DNA of 63,835 nucleotides from Solimonas sp. SE-A11 (GTDB taxonomy: Bacteria; Pseudomonadota; Gammaproteobacteria; Nevskiales; Nevskiaceae), in assembly GCF_030345715.1 (NCBI RefSeq), contig NZ_JAUASX010000026.1:1-63835 (forward strand), read 5' to 3'. Positions 7,693 through 16,268 of the stretch are shown piece after piece. How positions within the stretch are numbered: position 1 is the stretch's first letter; every line of letters begins with the position of its first letter. Below the pieces are notes generated by a model. It was not told the origin of the DNA. It made no database searches and saw only the letters and a program-made list of their open reading frames with translations. A program made the position numbers and the translations under genes.

Positions 7693-10600
7693 CTACTTCT
7701 CGCCGCAGCTCGAGGAGCCGGGGTACTTGGTCTCGTCGACCGTGATCACGTCGCGAATCCACTGGTTGACCAGGGCGTAGCCCTCTTCGTCGACCACGCT
7801 GCGCGCCAGGGGCGGCATGCGTGCGGCCGGGGTCGTCGCGGTGGGGCCGATGCGGAACGGCAGGATCGAGTCGTCCAGGTTGCCCGGGTTGATGTCGTGG
7901 AAGCGACGGCCCTCGTCGGTGCCTTCGCGGCCGGTGGCGGTCGGGCGCTTGCAGATGCCGTAGGTGCTGTCGACCTTGCGGATCGAATCCAGGTACATGC
8001 CGGTGCTGGCGGCGAAGCCGCGCACGTTGTGGCAGTGCTGGCAGTTCACTTCCAGCCAGGCGCGGGCGCGGGATTCGATGTCCTCGTTGGAGCCGGCGGG
8101 GAAGCCGGCGTCCCCAGGCTTGTTGAAGGCCGGGACGCGCTCCAGCTTGGTGGCGATCTGCGTGGCCGGATCGACCCCGAGGTCCGTCGGGCAGCCGGCG
8201 AGCAGGCCGTTGCTGCACCACCAGGCGATCTGGTTGTGGCCGGTGACGGCGTGCGGGGCCGACTTCACGAAGTTGGATTCCGGACGGTAGGGCTTGTTCA
8301 GGAAGCGCGTCTTCAGGCCGATCGGCGCGGAACCGGGTTCGCCGTCCTCGCGCGAGTGGCAGCTGAGGCACTGGTTGCCATGCGGGATCAGGTACTCAGG
8401 CGTGGAGCCGGTGTGGGTCACGCCGGAGTCGACGTCGGTGGTCTTCCAGTGCACGGCGGCGGTGCCGCCGCCCAGCGCCAGCTTGGCGACGCGCTTGCCG
8501 TCCACGGTCTCCCAGACGTAGGGCAGGCCCATCCAGCGGACATTGCCCTTGGAGTTGACGCGCTTGATCAGCAGGCGCGTTTCCACCGGCACTTCGGTGC
8601 CCGCCGCTTCGTCGGCGAAGGTGAAGGTCTTGGCGATGATGGTGCCGACCGGGAAGTCGAAGGTCATGTTGGCACCGGTCACGGCGCCGCCTTCCTTGGC
8701 GTCATGGTAGGTGGCGGTCTTGCCGTTAGGGATGAAGACCTGGCGGTACTTCACCGAGTAGTCGGAGAACAGCTTGCTGTTCAGCGAGAACGGCGTGCCG
8801 CGGCCGTTGGGCGCGCTGCGCGGGTCTTGCGCGTCGGCGAACAGCTGGTACTGGTCCAGCGTCGGGCAGTTCACGCCGGCGGCGGCGAAGTTCACGGTGC
8901 CAGGCTTGCCGGCGCCGCAAAGCTTGGCAGTCTCGGCCTCGGTCGGCGCCGGGTCGAACTGGCCGGTGCGCTTGAACTCGGCGATGACCACGGGCGGCAG
9001 CTTTTCCAGGTTCTTCCCGTAGGCGGTGACGCACTGGTGCGGCTTGATGTCGTAGCTGGAGGCCAACTGCGTCAGGTCGGTGGCGGTCAGGTTGGTCAGC
9101 ACGTTGCCGATCAGGCCGCCGGGGTTGCCGGGATCGACGGTGGCGGCGGCGATCACCAGCTCCAGGCCCTTGAGGCCGTGGAAATTGGCGAAGCGGGCGC
9201 CGCGGCCCTCGAAGACGTTGTCGTCATCGATGCAGGAGGCCCACCAGTCCGGAACGATGCGCTTCTTGTCGGCCGGGTTGAACTTGTACTGGTTGTAGTG
9301 GCACTCGGGGTTCGGGTGCTCGCTGCCGAGCAGCGGCTTGCCGCGGTTGTCGGCCGGCACCTTGTTGCCGTTGGCATCCAGCGGGTAGGGGCAGTCGGAC
9401 CAGGTATCGAGCAGGCCGTCCCACATGATGTGGGCGCCGCGGTAGCCGAGCGCGCCGGAACCCAGGCAATGCTCGAAGTTCAGCGGGTTGAGGCAGGCGG
9501 CGGTGTTCTTCAGGCCGATCAGCACCGGCAGCAGGCGTGCGACGTCGCCGTTGATCAGGTCAGCGACTCCAGGCACGGGCAGCTTGTTGCCGTTCTCGCG
9601 GAAGGTATTGCCCCAGATGTGCATGCCTTCGGTGTACCAGTCGATGCGATTCTCCACCGGGCGGCCCAGGCCTTCCGGGAAGAGTTCGTAGCTGGCGTGG
9701 ATGATGCCGGCGGTGTTGTTGTTCTCGAAGGTGTTGTTGAAGACGTCGATGCGGTCGTAGGACAGCGTGATCATGCCGCTGCCCGCAGGCACGTTGCCGA
9801 CGAAGCCACCCGAGGTGAAGTTGTAGGTGTTGTTCATGCGCGAGGTGTTGCCGTGCATGCGCGAGCTGTCGCCGTACTGGCGCAGGCCGTCGAGGTCGTA
9901 GATCAGGAAGCCACCGGTGTTGCACTCGGCGAGGTTGGTGTCGTACTCGCCGCCGCGCACGTTCTCGATCTCGAAGCCGAAGACGTTGAAGGCGGCGCGG
10001 CTGTTGCGGATGATCGCGTTGTTGGTCTGGCCGACGTAGATGCCGGCGTCGGAGGCGCCGATCGATTCGGAGTCCTCGACCAGGATGTTCTCGGAAGAGA
10101 CCGGGTAGATGCCGTAGCGGCCGGACTTGGGGCTGACGGTGTAGTCCGGCGAGGTGCTGCCGCCCAACGGGCTGCCAGGGGGGTTCGTGGCCGGACTGGT
10201 GCAGGGCACGTTGAGCAGGCGCGCGTTGTTCTCGAAGACGTTGGCGGCGGTGATCGGCGTGGGGCTTTCGCGGCCGCCGTTGGACGACCAGATGGCGCGC
10301 ACGCGGCGCAGCGAGGCGTGATCCACGCCGCGCAGCTCGATGCCATTGCCGCCGGTGTCGAGCACGGTGAGGTCCTGGATGAACAGGCCGTGGACGTTGA
10401 CGCCGAGGATGCCTTCCGGCGCGTTGTTGTGCTTGAACGACAGGACCGTCTTGTCCTTGCCGCAACCCTTGACCATGACGTCTTCGGTGTCGGTCAGGTT
10501 CAGCGAGGAGGTCAGCTCGAAGTAGCCGCAGTCGAACTGGATGGTGTCGCCCGGGGCGGCCTGGACCATGGCGGCGACCATGTCGCGCGTGGCGTTGGCG

Positions 10601-10764
10601 CCCGGCTTGATCAGGAAGGTGCGGCCGTCACGGGTGCCGGTATCGTCCTTGGAGCCGCCGCTGCCGCCGCCAGCGGAGTCGCTGCGGCTGCCGCAACCGG
10701 CGAGCAAGGCGAGGGAGAGGGTTGCGGCCAAGGCCGCGCGTACCTGGGGGGCTTTGAAAAGCAT
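7693..10764 (-). CDS. Lipoprotein fusing a parallel beta-helix domain to a dihaem c-type domain
   Basis: A 1,023-aa protein with a lipoprotein signal (lipobox LLAGC, residues about 20-24) and a Ser/Gly linker. The first half (about 45-430) is a right-handed beta-helix with repeated GNTF, NNTF and VEDS-type turns, matching the family known as TIGR03805. The second half (about 550-1,020) matches the companion family TIGR03806 and carries two haem-binding CxxCH motifs, CLSCH and CQHCH. I know these as neighbouring genes in Shewanella; here they are one chain. The location should be the outer-membrane periplasmic face or cell surface. The substrate is unknown. AGGGAAT precedes the start. Confidence 0.85.
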   Translation of the reverse strand: MLFKAPQVRAALAATLSLALLAGCGSRSDSAGGGSGGSKDDTGTRDGRTFLIKPGANATRDMVAAMVQAAPGDTIQFDCGYFELTSSLNLTDTEDVMVKGCGKDKTVLSFKHNNAPEGILGVNVHGLFIQDLTVLDTGGNGIELRGVDHASLRRVRAIWSSNGGRESPTPITAANVFENNARLLNVPCTSPATNPPGSPLGGSTSPDYTVSPKSGRYGIYPVSSENILVEDSESIGASDAGIYVGQTNNAIIRNSRAAFNVFGFEIENVRGGEYDTNLAECNTGGFLIYDLDGLRQYGDSSRMHGNTSRMNNTYNFTSGGFVGNVPAGSGMITLSYDRIDVFNNTFENNNTAGIIHASYELFPEGLGRPVENRIDWYTEGMHIWGNTFRENGNKLPVPGVADLINGDVARLLPVLIGLKNTAACLNPLNFEHCLGSGALGYRGAHIMWDGLLDTWSDCPYPLDANGNKVPADNRGKPLLGSEHPNPECHYNQYKFNPADKKRIVPDWWASCIDDDNVFEGRGARFANFHGLKGLELVIAAATVDPGNPGGLIGNVLTNLTATDLTQLASSYDIKPHQCVTAYGKNLEKLPPVVIAEFKRTGQFDPAPTEAETAKLCGAGKPGTVNFAAAGVNCPTLDQYQLFADAQDPRSAPNGRGTPFSLNSKLFSDYSVKYRQVFIPNGKTATYHDAKEGGAVTGANMTFDFPVGTIIAKTFTFADEAAGTEVPVETRLLIKRVNSKGNVRWMGLPYVWETVDGKRVAKLALGGGTAAVHWKTTDVDSGVTHTGSTPEYLIPHGNQCLSCHSREDGEPGSAPIGLKTRFLNKPYRPESNFVKSAPHAVTGHNQIAWWCSNGLLAGCPTDLGVDPATQIATKLERVPAFNKPGDAGFPAGSNEDIESRARAWLEVNCQHCHNVRGFAASTGMYLDSIRKVDSTYGICKRPTATGREGTDEGRRFHDINPGNLDDSILPFRIGPTATTPAARMPPLARSVVDEEGYALVNQWIRDVITVDETKYPGSSSCGEK

Positions 10765-11189
10765 TGTCGATTCCCTGGGTTACGGAGCGAAAGGCGCTCC
10801 GTGAATATGGTTATACGCACACATTCTAGGCCTACCCTGGGGAGCCCAACCAGGGCGCCGATGGTAAATGTGACTTACGCATGACAGCGGGGGGATGACG
10901 GCCAGGCCGGGAGCTCGCCGTGCAGCCCCCGCCCGCCCCCGGCCATCGGTTGCGGGCGGCGGGGGGTACCCTCCCTGCTAGTGTCGTCGGTGCAGGGGCG
11001 GGGCTTGATTCGGGGTTCTGGCAGCATGGTTCCGATGGGCGATTTGCAAGGCTGGCGCGGTGTGCGCCGGCGCGAGGACAAGCTGGTTCGCTTCCTGCAT
11101 GTTCCAGGCGTGTGTTCCGCGAGGGGCGGGACGATGGGGGCTGTCATGAATCAGATGCGGGGGGCCGTGCGCCGCACGGCAGTACGGCC
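10765..11189. other. Gene-poor divergent region
   Basis: This stretch of 425 nt must carry the promoters of the leftward beta-helix gene and the rightward hypothetical gene. It is GC-rich with C/G-runs around 10925-10975. I see no convincing operator, RNA or terminator. A short frame at 11146-11193 is discussed as a possible lost signal-peptide start for the next gene. Confidence 0.4.
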
Positions 11190-11903
11190 GTGAGTGCGGG
11201 CGTATCGGGGGCCGTTGCCCTGATGCTGGCAACGGTGTTGGAGGCGGCCATGCCCGCGGTCGTGGAGATCGCCGCCGCCGGGCCGGACCAGTACTCCCTG
11301 CGCGAGTCGGCCGATGGCCGCAGCCTGGTGCTGAACTGGAACGGTACCGATACCGTCATCGGCCATTGCGGCGAACGCCTGCTGCAATGGGTGGACCTGC
11401 GCCGCGATGGCCTCAGCGCCTCGGTGATCGAGCGCAACTGCGGCGCCACCGTGGACTATGCGACCCAGGTGGTGGTGGACGGCCCGCAGGGGCGCCGCAC
11501 CGTGGCGGTATTCCAGGGGCGTGCCCGCCTGGGCATCGCCTGGGACGGCCGGCGCCTGCAGGTGAACCGGCCCTGGCTGCCGCCCGATAAGGTGTTCCGG
11601 GAACAGGGCAGCGTTGCCGGCTTCGGCGTCGACTACGCCGTGCTGGGACTTTCCGCGCTGCCGACCGCGCAGCACACGCTGGACGATTCCAACCGCGGCT
11701 GGGGTGCGCACGGCCGTTCGGTGGGGCTGCCGGAAGAGGTGCTGCTGCGCTGGGCCGGCTGGGCCCAGCAGGCTTCGGGCCTGTATCGCGCGGAGTGGGG
11801 GCGGTGGGACCGGCAGGCGCCTTACGGTGACGACCAGCAGGGCAGCGAGCGCATCCGCGAGGGCATGCGCGACTACGCCAGCAACGGTGATTCGCCGGGC
11901 TGA
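11190..11903 (+). CDS. Hypothetical exported protein, possibly frameshifted at its start
   Basis: A 237-aa protein not recognised. After a hydrophobic stretch (VSGAVALMLATVLEAAMPA) come beta-rich segments such as LVLNWNGTDTVIGHCGERLL, and a Trp-rich C-terminus. The GTG at 11190 yields a hydrophobic segment without the positive charges of a signal peptide. An ATG at 11146 in another frame encodes MNQMRGAVRR and would join this frame if the G6 run at 11157-11162 had one more G. The gene ends 5 nt before the convergent kinase stop. Confidence 0.6.
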   Translation: MSAGVSGAVALMLATVLEAAMPAVVEIAAAGPDQYSLRESADGRSLVLNWNGTDTVIGHCGERLLQWVDLRRDGLSASVIERNCGATVDYATQVVVDGPQGRRTVAVFQGRARLGIAWDGRRLQVNRPWLPPDKVFREQGSVAGFGVDYAVLGLSALPTAQHTLDDSNRGWGAHGRSVGLPEEVLLRWAGWAQQASGLYRAEWGRWDRQAPYGDDQQGSERIREGMRDYASNGDSPG

Positions 11904-11908
11904 GGGCT

Positions 11909-13852
11909 TCAGGCGGCGGGCAGCAGGCTGGCCGCCAGCTGCATCAGGGTGTCGTATTTCACCGGCTTGACCAGATGGGAGTCGAAGCCCGCTTCGGCCG
12001 ATTGGGCGCGGTCCTGCTCCTGCCCCCAGCCGGTCAGCGCGATGATCACGGGCCGGCGCCCCTGGATTTGACTGCGGATGCGGCGGCAGGCCTCGTAGCC
12101 GTTGAGCTGCGGCAGGCCGATGTCCATCAGGATCAGCTCCGGCTGGAACTCGGCAGCGGCGTCCACGCCAGCCTGGCCGTCGTGCGCAAGGCGGATTTCA
12201 TTGCCCAGCAGTTCCAGCAACTGCCCCAGGGTCTGGGCGGCATCGACGTTGTCGTCCACCACTAGGACGCGGCGGCCACTGACCGTGGCCGGCGTGGAGG
12301 TGGCGGTGACGGCTTCCTCGGGCAGGGCGGCCATGGGCAGCCACACCCGGAACTCGCTGCCCTGGCCCAGGCCCTCGCTGTGCCCTTCGACACGGCCGCC
12401 GTGCAGCTCCACCAGGGTCTTGACCAGCGCCAGGCCGATGCCCAGGCCGCTGCGGGGGCGCTCCAGCGAGCGGTCCACCTGGGTGAACATGTCGAAGATG
12501 CCGGGGAGGGCGGCAGGGGCGATGCCGATGCCCTGGTCGCGCACGGCGATCCGCAGCTCGCGGCCTTCCTGCCTTGCCTCGAGCAGGATGCGGGCCCCGG
12601 GTTTGCTGTACTTGGAGGCATTGTTGAGCAGGTTGCTGAAGACCTGCGTCAGCCGTACGGTGTCGGCCTGCAGCGGCAGGAAGCCCGAGGGTAGCTGCAG
12701 GGACAACTCCTGCGACGCGGCCTCGATCATCGGACGCGCGGATTCCATGGCCTGCCCGAGTACGCTGGCCAGATCGGTGGGCTCCAGTTGCAGGCCGATA
12801 CGCCCGTGGCTGATGCGGCTGACGTCCATCAGGTCGTCGACCAGGCGCACCATCTGGCCGATCTGGCGTTGCAGGATGTCCGCGGCCTCCAGCACGCCAG
12901 GTGCGTGGGCCGGGTTGCGGCGGATGATCTCGGCGGCGTTGCGCATGGGCGCCAGCGGGTTGCGCAGCTCGTGCGCGAGCATGGCCAGGAACTCGGTCTT
13001 GCGCCGGTCGGCCTCCGCCAGCTCGTCGGCGAGGCGCTGCAGCTTCTGCTCGGATTCCTGCGCCTCGGTGACGTCGCGCGTGGTGCCGGCGACGGCCTCG
13101 ACCTCGCCCTGGGCGTTGAAGACCGGGACGAAGATGTAGTCGTACATGCGCCGGCCGAAGCTGCCGTTGAAGGGCACCACGCCGCGTACCGGCTGGCGCG
13201 TGGCGACGACCTGCTCGATCTCGCGGTCGTGCATCTCGGCATGCCAGGGCTCGTAGCCGAGTTCCAGGCAGGTCTTGCCGATGGCTTCGTCCCAGGTCTT
13301 GCTCCACATCTTCAGCAACACTTCGTTGGCATAGATGAAGCGGTGCTGCCGGTCGAAGACGTAGGCGAGGTCGGGCGTGTTGGTGAGGATGGCTTCGTAG
13401 AGGCGGCGTTCACGGCCGGCCTGCTGCATCTGCGCCTCGGCCTGGCGCTCCTCGGTGACGTCGCGGTAGTAGACCGCGATGCCCTCGGGGGCGGGGTAGG
13501 TGCGCATCTCGTACCAGCGTGCGTCGGGGGAATACCAGGCGTCGGCGGTGCCGCGCTGGCGCTGGTCCATGGCGCGCCGCATGGCGGCGCCGAAGGCGCT
13601 GGCGCCCACGTCGGGAAAGATGTCCCAGATCCGCTGGCCCAGAAGATCCTGGCCGGAGCGCTGCATCTGTCGCTCCGCCTGGGCGTTGAGGTAGCGGAAG
13701 CGCCAGTCACGGTCGAGCGCGAAGAAGGCGTCGGTGATGCTTTCCAGGATGGCGGCAGCCGCTTCCTGCGGGCGCATGCCAGCGGGGCGGGGTGTAGCGG
13801 CAGTGGCATCCATGCCACCCGGTCCTGCTTCCGGCAGATCGTGCATCGGCAC
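11909..13852 (-). CDS. Soluble hybrid histidine kinase (PAS-PAS-HisKA-HATPase-REC)
   Basis: A 647-aa cytoplasmic kinase. It has two PAS domains (about 30-150 and 155-275; HRFIYANEVLLKMW is the second start), HisKA with AHELRNPLAP (about 290-305), and an ATPase domain (NLLNNASKY, RDQGIGIAP, SGLGIGLALV). A receiver follows (VLVVDDNVDAAQT, phospho-Asp in LILMDIGLPQLNG) and ends at the stop. It starts with GTG at 13852 or ATG at 13846. It resembles the kinases at 2989 and 37836 in its catalytic core and receiver order. No dedicated response regulator is adjacent, so the output is unknown. Confidence 0.9.
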   Translation of the reverse strand: MPMHDLPEAGPGGMDATAATPRPAGMRPQEAAAAILESITDAFFALDRDWRFRYLNAQAERQMQRSGQDLLGQRIWDIFPDVGASAFGAAMRRAMDQRQRGTADAWYSPDARWYEMRTYPAPEGIAVYYRDVTEERQAEAQMQQAGRERRLYEAILTNTPDLAYVFDRQHRFIYANEVLLKMWSKTWDEAIGKTCLELGYEPWHAEMHDREIEQVVATRQPVRGVVPFNGSFGRRMYDYIFVPVFNAQGEVEAVAGTTRDVTEAQESEQKLQRLADELAEADRRKTEFLAMLAHELRNPLAPMRNAAEIIRRNPAHAPGVLEAADILQRQIGQMVRLVDDLMDVSRISHGRIGLQLEPTDLASVLGQAMESARPMIEAASQELSLQLPSGFLPLQADTVRLTQVFSNLLNNASKYSKPGARILLEARQEGRELRIAVRDQGIGIAPAALPGIFDMFTQVDRSLERPRSGLGIGLALVKTLVELHGGRVEGHSEGLGQGSEFRVWLPMAALPEEAVTATSTPATVSGRRVLVVDDNVDAAQTLGQLLELLGNEIRLAHDGQAGVDAAAEFQPELILMDIGLPQLNGYEACRRIRSQIQGRRPVIIALTGWGQEQDRAQSAEAGFDSHLVKPVKYDTLMQLAASLLPAA

Positions 13853-13942
13853 CTCGGGCCTGGAGTACGGGGCCCTCCTGGGCGCCCGGCAATCGCGATG
13901 TGATCATAAAGGACAGGACGCGCGAATTCCTGCCTGCTCCCT

Positions 13943-13965
13943 TATAATTGATAATCATTATCAAT
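13943..13965 (+). promoter_or_regulatory. Fur box overlapping a sigma-70 -10 element
   Basis: A perfect 17-bp palindrome TTGATAATCATTATCAA (13948-13964) is a near-consensus Fur site. The promoter -10 TATAAT (13943-13948) abuts it. Fe2+-Fur bound here would block transcription of the TonB-receptor operon starting at 13979. The kinase gene on the other strand starts about 95 nt away and may be less affected. Confidence 0.9.
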
Positions 13966-13978
13966 AAAGGGTGGATTC

Positions 13979-16258
13979 ATGGGGGCGCAAAGCATGCTGC
14001 GGGGGGCCGCATTGCTGGCGACCGTGCTGGGGACAACCGCTGCACTGGCCCAGGACGATGCGACGACGGAGACGGTGACGACGATCCCGCTGGCGCAGGA
14101 ACCGGCACCGGTGCCGGCAACCCCGGAGCCGCCGCCCGCGGCGGTGGTGTTGCCCGCCATCGTGGTCACTGGCGAACTGCTGACCCGTGAAGCGGAGCGC
14201 ACCACGGCCAGCGTTGCGGTGAAGACCGGCGCGGAGATCGAGCGCAGCGCGGTGCGCGATGTCTACGACGTGATCCGTGCCACGCCCAACACCGGCTGGA
14301 ACGACAGCGAGCTGGGGCTCAGCACGATCAGCATGCGCGGTATCGGCAGCTACGGTGCCAGCCTGGTCGGCGCCGGCACGATCTACGGCACCGCCACCAC
14401 CATCGTGGTCGACGGCGTCGGCCTGCCGCGTGGGGCGATGGGATTCGCCGATCTCTCGGCCTTCGACCTTGCCCAGGTCGAGATTTTCCGCGGGCCGCAG
14501 TCCACCAGCCTGGGCCGCAACGCCATGGCCGGCGCCGTGGTCATCAACACCGTGGAGCCGCAGGTGGAGGGCAGCTTCATCCCCGAGTTCCGCGGGCGCC
14601 TCGGCCTCGGCAACGATGGCGCGCAGCAGGGCGCCGCGGCCTTCGGTACCACCCTGCTGCCGGACCTGCTGGCGATCCGCCTGGTCACCGACTACCGCAG
14701 CAGCGACGGCGAGATCTACAACCAGACCCGCGACGATGACGACTGGGCGCGGGACCGCAGCCATGGAACGCGCCTGCGCGCCAAGCTGACGCCATTCGGC
14801 GCCGAGGGCCCCTACGAGGTGGTGCTGGGCGTCGCCTACAGCCGCCGCAAGATCGGCAACCGCTACGTACTGCAGACACGCGAGCAGGAACGCGTGGCCA
14901 CCGCCAACGAGCCCAGCGAGATCGACAGCGAAGCCAAGCTCTACTCGGTGGACCAGCGCCTGCGGTTCGGCGAGGACTGGACCCTGCGCTCGGTCAGTTC
15001 CTGGGCCCGTTCGCACACCCTGCTGCACCTGGACGTGGACTACACCGAGCGGGAAGACGGCTACATCGCGCAGGTCGCCGACTCGCGCTCCTTCTCGCAG
15101 GAGCTGCGCGCCAGCTTCAACGGGGATGCCTGGCGCGGCACCCTGGGCCTGTACTACTTCGACGGCAAGGATGGCGAGTACTCCACCGGCCTGACCGCGC
15201 TGACGGCGCTGCTGGATGCGGTGGGCTTCTGCCCGGTCGGCCTGATCTGCTCACTGCCGCTGGGTGGCGTGACGGTGGTGTCCGACAGCCCGGCGAGCAT
15301 CGAGAACCGGGCCGTGTTCGGCGAGCTCGACTGGCAGGCCAGCGACCGCCTGACGCTGACGGCCGGCCTGCGCGTGGACCACGAGCGCAACGGCAGACAC
15401 TCGGTCAACGACCTGGGCGGCGACAACCCCCTGGCCGAGGCTGCCGTGCTGCTGCTGCAGGGCGCGAGGGTCCTGGGGCCGGACGGCGAGACCGATGTCA
15501 GCCGCAGCTTCTCGGCGGTGCTGCCGAAGCTTGCGGCCAGCTACCAGTTGTTCGACAACAGCTTCGTCGGTGCGTCCTACACCGAGGGTTATCGTCCCGG
15601 TGGTGACGGCTATCATCTGGCTTGCGGGCAGCGCTACAGCTTCGACGAGGAGCGCACGCGCAACTACGAGCTGTCGCTCAAGGGGCGCCTGGGCGGCTGG
15701 CGCACGCACTACGCCGTGAACCTGTTCCATACCGATTGGGAGGACATGCAGGTGCCGGTGGGCCCGCTGACCTGCCAGATCATCGAGAACGCTGGCCGCT
15801 CGCGCATCCGTGGCGGTGAACTGGAGCTGGGAGCCTCGCCCTTCGAGAGCCTGCGCCTGGTCGGTAGCCTGGGCATCGTCGATGGCAAGATCATCGAGTT
15901 CGTCAGTTCGGCGGGCGACTACAGCGGCAATCCGATTCCCAAGTCGCCGGAGTACTCCATGACCGTGGCCCTGGAGTGGACGCCGATCCGCAACCTGCTG
16001 ATCCGCCCCGAGGTGCAGCGCGTGGGTTCGACCTCGGCGCAGATCGACAATGGCGCCAATCACCAGATCGACGCCTACACCCTGCTCAACCTGTCGGTGC
16101 GCTGGCAGTACCGAGCGCTCGGTCTGTTCTTCAACGGCAGCAACCTGGCCGACCGCGACTACCGCCTGGACGCCGCCACCACGGCGCTGCGCCGTGATCC
16201 CGTGGCGGCGTTGGGTTACGGCCGCCGCCTGATGGGCGGCCTCGCGTTCCAGTTCTGA
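13979..16258 (+). CDS. TonB-dependent outer-membrane receptor
   Basis: A 759-aa receptor for ferric siderophore or another iron chelate, energised by TonB. It has a signal peptide (about 1-25, cut near ALAQ), a TonB-box-like segment (AIVVTGE, about 60), and a plug domain (SVAVKTGAEIERS through FRGPQSTSLGRNAMAGAV). The beta-barrel runs to a terminal Phe (GGLAFQF), the sorting signal for the BAM machinery. AAAGGG precedes the ATG. It lies directly downstream of the Fur box, so iron repression is well supported. The ligand cannot be told from sequence alone. Confidence 0.93.
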   Translation: MGAQSMLRGAALLATVLGTTAALAQDDATTETVTTIPLAQEPAPVPATPEPPPAAVVLPAIVVTGELLTREAERTTASVAVKTGAEIERSAVRDVYDVIRATPNTGWNDSELGLSTISMRGIGSYGASLVGAGTIYGTATTIVVDGVGLPRGAMGFADLSAFDLAQVEIFRGPQSTSLGRNAMAGAVVINTVEPQVEGSFIPEFRGRLGLGNDGAQQGAAAFGTTLLPDLLAIRLVTDYRSSDGEIYNQTRDDDDWARDRSHGTRLRAKLTPFGAEGPYEVVLGVAYSRRKIGNRYVLQTREQERVATANEPSEIDSEAKLYSVDQRLRFGEDWTLRSVSSWARSHTLLHLDVDYTEREDGYIAQVADSRSFSQELRASFNGDAWRGTLGLYYFDGKDGEYSTGLTALTALLDAVGFCPVGLICSLPLGGVTVVSDSPASIENRAVFGELDWQASDRLTLTAGLRVDHERNGRHSVNDLGGDNPLAEAAVLLLQGARVLGPDGETDVSRSFSAVLPKLAASYQLFDNSFVGASYTEGYRPGGDGYHLACGQRYSFDEERTRNYELSLKGRLGGWRTHYAVNLFHTDWEDMQVPVGPLTCQIIENAGRSRIRGGELELGASPFESLRLVGSLGIVDGKIIEFVSSAGDYSGNPIPKSPEYSMTVALEWTPIRNLLIRPEVQRVGSTSAQIDNGANHQIDAYTLLNLSVRWQYRALGLFFNGSNLADRDYRLDAATTALRRDPVAALGYGRRLMGGLAFQF

Positions 16259-16268
16259 GCCTGTGCCC

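Noticed and set aside
7630-10884. A 1,084-codon open frame antisense to the beta-helix lipoprotein gene
   Set aside because: Composition is low-complexity Val/Gly/Ala/Asp typical of antisense frames in GC-rich DNA, while the opposite strand has a lipobox and two CxxCH motifs.
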